This document shows positions 31,846-37,579 of a stretch of DNA of 37,579 nt, piece by piece (the stretch's first letter is position 1; each line of letters opens with the position of its first letter). The notes under the pieces are model-generated. The model saw only the letters and a program-made list of their open reading frames with translations, did not search any database and was not told where the DNA came from. This stretch comes from Bacteroidota bacterium (GTDB lineage Bacteria > Bacteroidota > Rhodothermia > Rhodothermales > JABDKH01), in NCBI GenBank assembly GCA_020437385.1, contig JAGQWL010000015.1:1-37579 (forward strand), read 5' to 3'. The position numbers and the translations under genes are program-made.

Positions 31846-32937
31846 ATGACATCGTCCCTTTTTCGCCCCTTCGGTTTCGTCCTGTTCCTCCTTTGTGTGG
31901 CGGAGCCGACCGCTTCCGGCCAGACCGTTGCGCACTACTCCGGCAACGGCGGACTGCAGGGCGGGTTCACCGAGGCGCGCGAATCTGCTCTCCAGAGTCG
32001 CAGATCGGTATGGTTCGGCTTCTCCGTCGATCGAATGAGTTGGGACAATTCCTATTTCGGCCGTGAGGATGACGAGCCGTCTCTTTCGGATGTTGTATTC
32101 GGACGGACTGCGGTGCCAGTCGAGGAGGACGTGCGTACGGCAGCTCGCAACGAGATTGATCGCCTGGAAGGGAATCGGTCCCAGCAGAAAGTCCATCGCC
32201 CTGTCGCCTTGTTGCTTTCGGTCGGCTCGCACGGGGATTTGCAGAAGGTCAAGATTTCTGACATGGATCGACCGGTTGAGTTGGACGGTGATCCGCTGTT
32301 CTGGGGTGGCACCACGTCGCAGGACGAGGCAGCCGAGTTCGCCGGTCGGATCCGACAATCGTCCGAAGTCGCAGCCGTGCGAGAAGACGCAGTTACGTTC
32401 GTCGGCCTTCTGGATGAGTCGGAGCGGGCGAAGGCCGTGCTTGCCGACGCGCTTTCCGAAGACCGATCCGACGACGTGCGCAAGCAGGCCGTGTTCTGGA
32501 TCGGCAAGCGGGGAACAGCAGACGCGCTCTCAGTCGTGCTGAAGACCGTCCGCTCAGACCAATCCGAGGACGTGCGAGCGCATGCAGTGTTTGTGCTGAG
32601 CCGGTTTGATCGGGACGACACGATCGACCTTCTGCTGGATGTCGCTCGTTCGGCCAAGTCCGATCAAGTCGCCGGCGCGGCGAGTTTCTGGGCCGGTCGA
32701 CTCCTCTCGAAAAAACTGTTCGGCGACGAAGGAAGCGACGACGAGATGGACCGCGTGCGCAAGCAAGCCCTGTATGCCCTGGTCGGAGATCCGGACGAGA
32801 GCGTCGGCGTGCTTGTTGATCTGGCGCGTAACGGATCGAGTAGCGGCGTTCGTCGGCAGGCTGTCTTCATGCTCGGCCAGTCACACTCGGCAGAGGCGCT
32901 TGATGCCCTGAAATCACTTGCTGCGCGCGGCCGATGA
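31846..32937 (+). CDS. Exported HEAT-repeat protein with the same N-terminal domain (paralogue B)
   Basis: 363 residues, 19 bp after paralogue A. Signal peptide MTSSLFRPFGFVLFLLCVAE, cleavage near ASGQ. The N-terminal domain at about 25-165 matches paralogue A in order: SVWFGFSVDRM, LSDVVFGRTAVP, RPVALLLSVGSHG, LQKVKISDM and LDGDPLFWGG. The HEAT part is more diverged than in the three upstream proteins: KQAVFWIGK, AHAVFVLSR, KQALYALVG and RQAVFMLGQ replace the usual KAAVYALGN, and one repeat is interrupted by an acidic insert (FGDEGSDDEMDRV). The last 24 bp overlap the end of the convergent sulfatase gene. It is the last gene of the sigma-factor operon. Confidence 0.85.
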   Translation: MTSSLFRPFGFVLFLLCVAEPTASGQTVAHYSGNGGLQGGFTEARESALQSRRSVWFGFSVDRMSWDNSYFGREDDEPSLSDVVFGRTAVPVEEDVRTAARNEIDRLEGNRSQQKVHRPVALLLSVGSHGDLQKVKISDMDRPVELDGDPLFWGGTTSQDEAAEFAGRIRQSSEVAAVREDAVTFVGLLDESERAKAVLADALSEDRSDDVRKQAVFWIGKRGTADALSVVLKTVRSDQSEDVRAHAVFVLSRFDRDDTIDLLLDVARSAKSDQVAGAASFWAGRLLSKKLFGDEGSDDEMDRVRKQALYALVGDPDESVGVLVDLARNGSSSGVRRQAVFMLGQSHSAEALDALKSLAARGR

Positions 32938-34455
32938 CGGAGGCAGCGTGTTATCGCCGGCGATGGGGTTCCTTGGTCTGAAATTCCATTCGTCGATCGG
33001 AGAGGGAGACCGTCGATTCATGTATTCCCGTGCCTGTCGGACGACCTCGGGGTGGTCCGCGGCGACGTTCATCGACTCGGACTTATCGAGCACGAGGTCG
33101 TACAACTCGATCGGGGAGTCCTGCTGTTCCCGAATCTGAAGTCGCACGGCTTTCCAGTTGCCCATCCGCACGGCCTGCATCCCGCCAAACGCGTGATACT
33201 CCCAGTAAAGGTAGTCATGCTCCGCCTGACCGGAATTTCCTACGAGTGATGGCAGATACGAAACGCCGTCGATTCCCTCCGGCACCTGCTCCCCGGTGAT
33301 GTCGGCTACCGTCGGCATGAAGTCCCAGAAAGCAGATGGGTGCCCACTCAAGGTGCCCGGCGAAATATGACCCGGCCAGCGGGCGATCATCGGGACGCGG
33401 ATGCCGCCTTCGAAGACGGAACCCTTCAGGCCGCGCAGGCCTCCGGCGCTGTCGAAGAATTCTGCGTCCGCTCCACCTGCATACGTCGGGCCATTGTCGC
33501 TGGAGAAAATGACGAGCGTATTCTCTGATATTCCGACATCGTCGAGTGTCTGCATGATGCGTCCGACCTCGTCATCCAGTCGCGAAATCATCGCGGCGTA
33601 CGCGGCACGTGGTTCCGGATGCGGGAGGTAGGACTTCTCTCCGAGGTAGGGAGTTTCGGGGAACTGCCCCTCGTATTGCTGTAGCGACGTTTGCGGCACC
33701 TGGAGCGCAACGTGTGGAATCGGTGACGCGTAAAGCAAGAAGAATGGATGGTCCGCATTGTCCCGAATGAAGTTGATCGATTCGTCGATCATGCGGTCGG
33801 GTGCGTAGACGGCACCCTGAAATCGAGACTCATAGTCAGCCATCGACTCCAGCGGTTGGTCAATCCGCTGGTGTGCACTGAACCACGCGTTCCCTTCCAG
33901 TGTGTCGCGCGTGTTGTTCCGCCAGAGATGGGTTGGATAGTAGTTGTGCGCGACGCGCTGGCACAGGTATCCATAAAAGAGGTCGACACCGTGGTTGCTC
34001 GGAAGCCCTTCGCTATCGGGGCCGCCAAGGCCCCACTTGCCAACGACTGCCGTATTGTAGCCGGCGTTCTTCAGGAGATCCGTCACGGTGAACTCGGTCT
34101 CCGGAAGAGGAAGCTGCCCTTCAGGCTCGTCAGGACCCCATCCGCCCATTTCCTTGTTGTCGCGGATGTAGGCATGACCGGTATGCTTGCCGGTCAGCAG
34201 TGTGCCCCGCGATGGCGCACACACGGGACTGCCGGAGTAGTGTTGTGTAAATCGAATTCCCGTCTCCGCGAGTTGATCAATATTGGGGGTGCGGATCAGT
34301 TGTTGTCCGTACGCGCCGACTTCGCCATAACCAAGGTCATCCGCAAGAATAAAGATGATGTTCGGCCTTGGGGCAGGCGCCTGATTCTGGCAGGCGAGCC
34401 CGATCAGACTTACGAACAGAACGGTGGCCGCAATGGTGAATCGGGAGTCAGGCAT
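32914..34455 (-). CDS. Type I sulfatase lipoprotein (arylsulfatase family S1)
   Basis: 513 residues from the ATG at 34455; the longer frame to 34839 runs into the divergent gene and is rejected. Lipoprotein signal MPDSRFTIAATVLFVS then LIGLAC, with Cys22 lipidated. Sulfatase hallmarks: the metal-binding pair Asp39-Asp40 in FILADDLGYGE; the formylglycine site Cys79 in CAPSRGTLLTGKHTG (C-x-P-x-R), which needs a maturase; VVGKWGLGG further on; and FSSDNGPTYAG for the second half of the metal site. The enzyme should cleave sulfate esters from a polysaccharide or glycoconjugate outside the cytoplasm. The Cys-type site fits FGE or anaerobic maturases; neither is in the window. Together with GH3, BNR and beta-helix proteins it points to use of sulfated, perhaps algal, glycans, an inference from content. 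Confidence 0.93.
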   Translation of the reverse strand: MPDSRFTIAATVLFVSLIGLACQNQAPAPRPNIIFILADDLGYGEVGAYGQQLIRTPNIDQLAETGIRFTQHYSGSPVCAPSRGTLLTGKHTGHAYIRDNKEMGGWGPDEPEGQLPLPETEFTVTDLLKNAGYNTAVVGKWGLGGPDSEGLPSNHGVDLFYGYLCQRVAHNYYPTHLWRNNTRDTLEGNAWFSAHQRIDQPLESMADYESRFQGAVYAPDRMIDESINFIRDNADHPFFLLYASPIPHVALQVPQTSLQQYEGQFPETPYLGEKSYLPHPEPRAAYAAMISRLDDEVGRIMQTLDDVGISENTLVIFSSDNGPTYAGGADAEFFDSAGGLRGLKGSVFEGGIRVPMIARWPGHISPGTLSGHPSAFWDFMPTVADITGEQVPEGIDGVSYLPSLVGNSGQAEHDYLYWEYHAFGGMQAVRMGNWKAVRLQIREQQDSPIELYDLVLDKSESMNVAADHPEVVRQAREYMNRRSPSPIDEWNFRPRNPIAGDNTLPPSSAARSK

Positions 34456-34583
34456 AGGGATTGGAGGATTGCCGCGAGGGTTTTCACTGCAAATTTCGGA
34501 ATCCGACGGAATATTTTCGCGGCTCCGCTGTCTAACGATACGGAAACGTCCTCTGGAACTGCCGTATAGTGGTCCGTTATTCG

Positions 34584-35123
34584 ATGAACGTGATGCATGA
34601 GTCTCCAGCGTGTGGAAAGCGGTTGCCCACGCTCCTTTCCGTTTCGTGGCCGGTGGCGGCTTCGCTCGCACTCTTGTTTGGTGGCTGCCAGCTACTCGGT
34701 TCCGACGGTACAAGCAATCGCGACAGGCTTGTCGTCCGTAGCGGCGAGTCTTTCGGTTTCTGCATCGGCTATTGTAAACGCGTGCTGGAGATCGACCGAT
34801 TTGAGGAGCGGCTCGTGACCTCGACCTATCTCGTCCCAAGTACGGATTACCCGACGATCACAGACACTTTTGCGACACCGCCGCAGAAATGGGACAGCCT
34901 GACATTGTTCGTCGACGAAACTACGTTCCGTCGCCTGGACTCCGTGTATGGGTGTCCGGATTGTGCGGATGGTGGATCCGAATGGGTTGAAATCGACTTT
35001 GGCGGCGGCGATCCCGTTCGAGTCACGTTCGAGTACGGAGGTAGTGTTGACGGGATTGAAGATCTGATCGGTTACGCTCGCCAGCTTCGACGGGCAGCCA
35101 TCGATCGAGGAACAGAAAAGTAG
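34584..35123 (+). CDS. Small lipoprotein, DUF6438-like pattern
   Basis: About 179 residues if started at the ATG at 34584 (MNVMHESPACGK); another ATG lies at 34593, and an upstream in-frame start at 34569 is possible. The signal ends in LALLFGGC, so Cys is lipidated. The mature part opens with SGESFGFCIGYCKRVLEI, reminiscent of the C-F-G-x-C-P-x-Y stretch of DUF6438-like lipoproteins of Bacteroidota. Later positions VTFEYGG and DLIGYARQL also fit a small beta-rich domain with a C-terminal helix. Extra cysteines (CPDC) may form disulfides. Function unknown. It is divergent from the sulfatase and 44 bp upstream of the inositol-phosphatase gene. Confidence 0.65.
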   Translation: MNVMHESPACGKRLPTLLSVSWPVAASLALLFGGCQLLGSDGTSNRDRLVVRSGESFGFCIGYCKRVLEIDRFEERLVTSTYLVPSTDYPTITDTFATPPQKWDSLTLFVDETTFRRLDSVYGCPDCADGGSEWVEIDFGGGDPVRVTFEYGGSVDGIEDLIGYARQLRRAAIDRGTEK

Positions 35124-35167
35124 CACGGTCGCGGGCGAGGGAGGCTCTTGCGTGCTATCTTTCCCGC

Positions 35168-35983
35168 ATGTCGACTACGATTGTTCAGTGCGCTCCCGAA
35201 CTTCGGCGGATCCTTCAGGTTGCGGTGGAAGCGGCGCAGGCTGCTGGTGCCGTTATACGCGAGGCTGCGTCTGCGTCGCGCCGGTCGGAGGAGTCGTTTA
35301 AAGGCCATAACGACGTCGTCACCGAAACAGACCGTCGATCGCAACAACTCATCGAGCTGACAATCAAGCGTTCGTTCCCGAAGCATGAATTGATCGGCGA
35401 AGAGACGCATACTGGCCCGGTCATACAGTCCGGCAGTGGCTACCGCTGGATCATTGATCCCGTTGACGGCACCACCAACTTCGTTCATCGCTTTCCCCCA
35501 TATGCTGTCAGCATTGGCGTGATGCGTGATGAGCAATTCGTTGTTGGTGTCGTGCTGAACGTTCCGATGGACGAGTTGTTTACCGCAGCGTTGGGTGATG
35601 GGGCCTATCTCGACGGCCAACCTATTCATGTCAGCAGCACGCAGCAACTGTCGGACGCGCTGATTTGCACCGGCTTCCCGGAACGTTCGTTTGAGCAATT
35701 GGACCGACTGCTGCAGATTCAGTCTCGTGTCATGCGCTCCTGTCGTGGTCTGCGTCGTCCCGGCGCGGCCTCCGTCGATCTGGCAAATACCGCGTGCGGG
35801 CGAATCGAGGGATTCTACGAAGAGGGGCTCCGAGCATGGGATGTTGCGGCGGGAGCGGTCCTCATCCGTGAAGCCGGAGGAATTGTCACGAACTTCGGTG
35901 GAGGAGACGAGCTGTTCGAGTCGCGGTCGATTCTCGCCTCCAATGGCGCAGTCCACCGTGAGCTACTCGACTGCTTGTCGTAG
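35168..35983 (+). CDS. Inositol monophosphatase family protein
   Basis: 271 residues, cytoplasmic. All metal-binding motifs of the IMPase/FBPase/CysQ superfamily are present: Glu78-Glu79 in LIGEETH, Asp97 and Asp100 in WIIDPVDGTTNF (D-P-x-D-G-T-x-N), and Asp225 in AWDVAAGAVLIREAGG (W-D-x-A-x-G). Length matches bacterial SuhB-type enzymes. By family knowledge these Mg2+-dependent, Li+-sensitive phosphatases hydrolyse inositol-1-phosphate, related sugar phosphates or 3'-phosphoadenosine 5'-phosphate. The exact substrate cannot be told, but a role in recycling PAP in sulfur metabolism would fit the sulfatase nearby; this is speculation. ATG start at 35168. Confidence 0.93.
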   Translation: MSTTIVQCAPELRRILQVAVEAAQAAGAVIREAASASRRSEESFKGHNDVVTETDRRSQQLIELTIKRSFPKHELIGEETHTGPVIQSGSGYRWIIDPVDGTTNFVHRFPPYAVSIGVMRDEQFVVGVVLNVPMDELFTAALGDGAYLDGQPIHVSSTQQLSDALICTGFPERSFEQLDRLLQIQSRVMRSCRGLRRPGAASVDLANTACGRIEGFYEEGLRAWDVAAGAVLIREAGGIVTNFGGGDELFESRSILASNGAVHRELLDCLS

Positions 35984-36141
35984 GCAACAGTACGGGCGGG
36001 AAGGCTCCTCATCGTTCTCTCATGTTCGATCCGTCCGGGTTGCCAATCTTTGTCGGACTTCACCGTAGTCGCCGGGCGACGGCAATCTGTTCGTCGATAA
36101 CTGGCGCAAGTCCACCGTCGAACACAATCCAGTAGCTAAGA

Positions 36142-37314
36142 ATGTACTTGAATCGGGCGTCGGGGTTGCTGATGGCCTCGCTCGCGCTATTCGCAGGGCG
36201 CTGTGGTCAGGAGGACGCAGCCCTTCCGAACGCGCCAGTTGACGTTCCTCCGTCGTTGCAGGAGGCCGCAGGTCCAGTCCTCGTGGAATTGACTCCGGAG
36301 CAGCTCTCTGTTCTCTCAATCGAAACGGTATCCGTGGAATCAACGGACGACGCCGTCGCAATTGACTTTCCCGCTCGCGTTGAGCCGTCGCCTGAATCCT
36401 TCGGAGTTGTCAGTGCTCCGATCGGCGGTCGCATCTCCCAGATTCTAGCGCATGAAGGGGAGGCCGTCCGGAAGGGGCAGGTTGTCGCACGGATAGAAAG
36501 CGCCGAATATGGGGCGTTGGTGGCCGATCTTGTCGAGACGCGGGCCGAACGCGATTTCGCTGATTCGCAGGTCCAGCGTTACACGGCACTCGTGTCGGAT
36601 GGAATCAGCCCCAGGGCCCGACTCGAAGAAGCAGCGGCGTCACTGAAAAGAGCTGATGCCCGGCGCCTTGCGGCCGAAGCACGTCTGAAGGCAATCGGGG
36701 TTTCTAATCTGGACGAGGCGACTTCCTCGGCAATGGATCCGCGACTTCCGGTTTTTGCAACGCGATCCGGGTTCGTCGACCGCCGCGAGATCGACCTGGG
36801 ACAGTCCGTTTCCGCCTACGACGAACTATTGACGATTGTGGGCAACGAAGAGGTTCTGGTCGTCGGCCAGGCCTCGCCGGCGCAGGCGCGTAGGATATCC
36901 ACCGGCGACAAGGTCTCCATCACATCGGCAACACCGGACGGTCGAATTGTGGAAGCCGCCGTGACGAGCGTATCGCCGGCAGTCGACTCGGCCTCGCGGT
37001 CGGTATCTGTTTACGTTCGAACGCGCCCGGACGGACTGCGTCCAGGTGAGCGCGTGCGGATGCGGGTTCACCCTCAAGGGACTGTTCGGGCGATGCGAAT
37101 TCCCCTTTCCGCTGTCGCTTTCGATGGTGACAATGCGATCGTTTTTGTGAAGACGGCCGCGAACACCTTTGAACGACGATCGCTTGATGTTGGCGAGCCC
37201 GTTGAAGGGTCAGTGGCCGTGTATGCGAATCTCTCTGATGGGGAGGAGATCGCAGTGTCGAACGTCTTTGATCTGAAGGCGCTCGCACGGTATTCACAGT
37301 ACGGCGAAGAATAA
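36142..37314 (+). CDS. RND efflux periplasmic adaptor (CzcB/CusB-like membrane fusion protein)
   Basis: 390 residues starting MYLNRASGLLMASLALF. The signal ends in AGRCGQ; Arg at -1 makes the lipobox imperfect, so lipidation is uncertain. The biotinyl-lipoyl half motifs bracket a helical hairpin: VVSAPIGGRISQILAHEGEA near 92, and LPVFATRSGFVDRREIDLG near 204, with a coiled-coil hairpin rich in Ala/Arg/Glu between them. A beta-barrel domain (VVGQASPAQARRISTGDKV) and a membrane-proximal domain (RIPLSAVAFDGDNAIVFVK) complete the MFP order. The adaptor links an inner-membrane pump to an outer-membrane channel. The pump gene starts 14 bp after its stop, so they form an operon. Confidence 0.9.
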   Translation: MYLNRASGLLMASLALFAGRCGQEDAALPNAPVDVPPSLQEAAGPVLVELTPEQLSVLSIETVSVESTDDAVAIDFPARVEPSPESFGVVSAPIGGRISQILAHEGEAVRKGQVVARIESAEYGALVADLVETRAERDFADSQVQRYTALVSDGISPRARLEEAAASLKRADARRLAAEARLKAIGVSNLDEATSSAMDPRLPVFATRSGFVDRREIDLGQSVSAYDELLTIVGNEEVLVVGQASPAQARRISTGDKVSITSATPDGRIVEAAVTSVSPAVDSASRSVSVYVRTRPDGLRPGERVRMRVHPQGTVRAMRIPLSAVAFDGDNAIVFVKTAANTFERRSLDVGEPVEGSVAVYANLSDGEEIAVSNVFDLKALARYSQYGEE

Positions 37315-37328
37315 GTGATCCCGAAACA

Positions 37329-37579
37329 ATGCTCGAAAAGCTGATAGATTTTTCGCTTCGCCGCAGGTTTGTCGCGCTTTCGCTGACTGCGTTGGTGGCA
37401 ATCGGAGGCGTTGCCTCCCTTCTTCGCCTACCGATCAACTCGCTGCCGGATGTAACTCCGGTGCAGGTTCTGGTGATCACGAAGGCAGGTCGGTATTCAC
37501 CGTATGACGTGGAACGGCTCGTCAGTTTTCCAATCGAAGCGGTGATGAACGGGCTGCCAAATGTCACTGAGGTCCGCTC
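37329..37579 (+). CDS. HME-RND efflux pump, CzcA/CusA type (partial, N-terminal 83 codons)
   Basis: The ATG at 37329 opens a frame running off the window. The start MLEKLIDFSLRRRFVALSL is the cytoplasmic amphipathic helix and first transmembrane segment typical of CzcA/CusA. It is followed by the conserved LPINSLPDVTPVQVLVITKA and SPYDVERLVSFPIE segments that begin the periplasmic porter domain; NGLPNVTEVR follows. By family knowledge this subclass exports heavy metals such as Zn, Co, Cd, Cu or Ag by proton antiport. Metal choice depends on residues in transmembrane helix 4 that lie outside the window. Confidence 0.92.
   Translation, partial: MLEKLIDFSLRRRFVALSLTALVAIGGVASLLRLPINSLPDVTPVQVLVITKAGRYSPYDVERLVSFPIEAVMNGLPNVTEVR

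Noticed and set aside
35072-35956. 294-codon minus-strand frame across the inositol-phosphatase gene
   Set aside because: The plus strand encodes an intact IMPase with all metal motifs, so the antisense frame is a shadow.
36067-36081. Inverted repeat GTCGCC-G-GGCGAC between the IMPase and adaptor genes as terminator
   Set aside because: The centre is too short for a good loop and there is no T-run after it on either strand.

Overview
The window is about 37.6 kb of GC-rich bacterial DNA carrying only protein-coding genes. I see no rRNA, tRNA, CRISPR array or insertion sequence. Lipoprotein and Sec signals, an RND efflux set, ECF sigma/anti-sigma regulation, weak Shine-Dalgarno sequences and many exported carbohydrate-active proteins suggest a heterotrophic, probably marine, Gram-negative bacterium of the Bacteroidota/Rhodothermota/Balneolota type. 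That placement is an inference; no marker gene is present.

Layout, left to right. (1) Bases 1-1011 (minus): the N-terminal part of a TolC-type outer-membrane efflux protein. (2) 1142-5308 (plus): a likely operon of a BNR/sialidase-fold lipoprotein, a cytoplasmic six-hairpin glycosidase-like protein and a SAM methyltransferase. (3) 5345-16460 (minus): two giant genes 10 bp apart that encode a compact NRPS-PKS assembly line. (4) 16754-23722 (minus): a parallel beta-helix/PA14 exported protein, a four-helix membrane protein, an LVIVD-repeat exported protein, a PAS histidine kinase and a FIST sensor protein. (5) 24104-26569 (plus): a GH3 exo-beta-glucosidase lipoprotein. (6) 26698-32937 (plus): an ECF sigma factor, its zinc-finger anti-sigma factor and four consecutive exported HEAT-repeat proteins. 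(7) 32914-34455 (minus): a sulfatase lipoprotein, tail-to-tail with the last HEAT gene. (8) 34584-35983 (plus): a small lipoprotein and an inositol-monophosphatase family enzyme. (9) 36142-37579 (plus): a CzcB-like periplasmic adaptor and the start of a CzcA/CusA-like pump.

The most unusual object is the assembly line. Read by eye it is formyltransferase - C-domain C-lobe only - adenylation domain split by a luciferase-like flavin monooxygenase - PCP, followed by KS-AT-KR-DH-ACP-TE. The adenylation pocket reads as glycine. Formylating, glycine-activating loading modules are known (oxazolomycin, conglobatin). Glycine adenylation domains split by a monooxygenase are also known (myxothiazol MtaG). 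I do not recall the two joined on one polypeptide feeding a single reducing PKS module with a KR-before-DH order. The predicted product is very small: an N-formyl, possibly oxidised, 4-aminobut-2-enoate-like acid or its cyclised form.

The second candidate system is the sigma/anti-sigma operon with four exported HEAT-repeat proteins. They share an almost invariant repeat core, KAAVYALGN, and the last two share an unnamed N-terminal domain. Their role is unknown; the context suggests envelope-stress or surface scaffolding functions under the dedicated ECF sigma factor.
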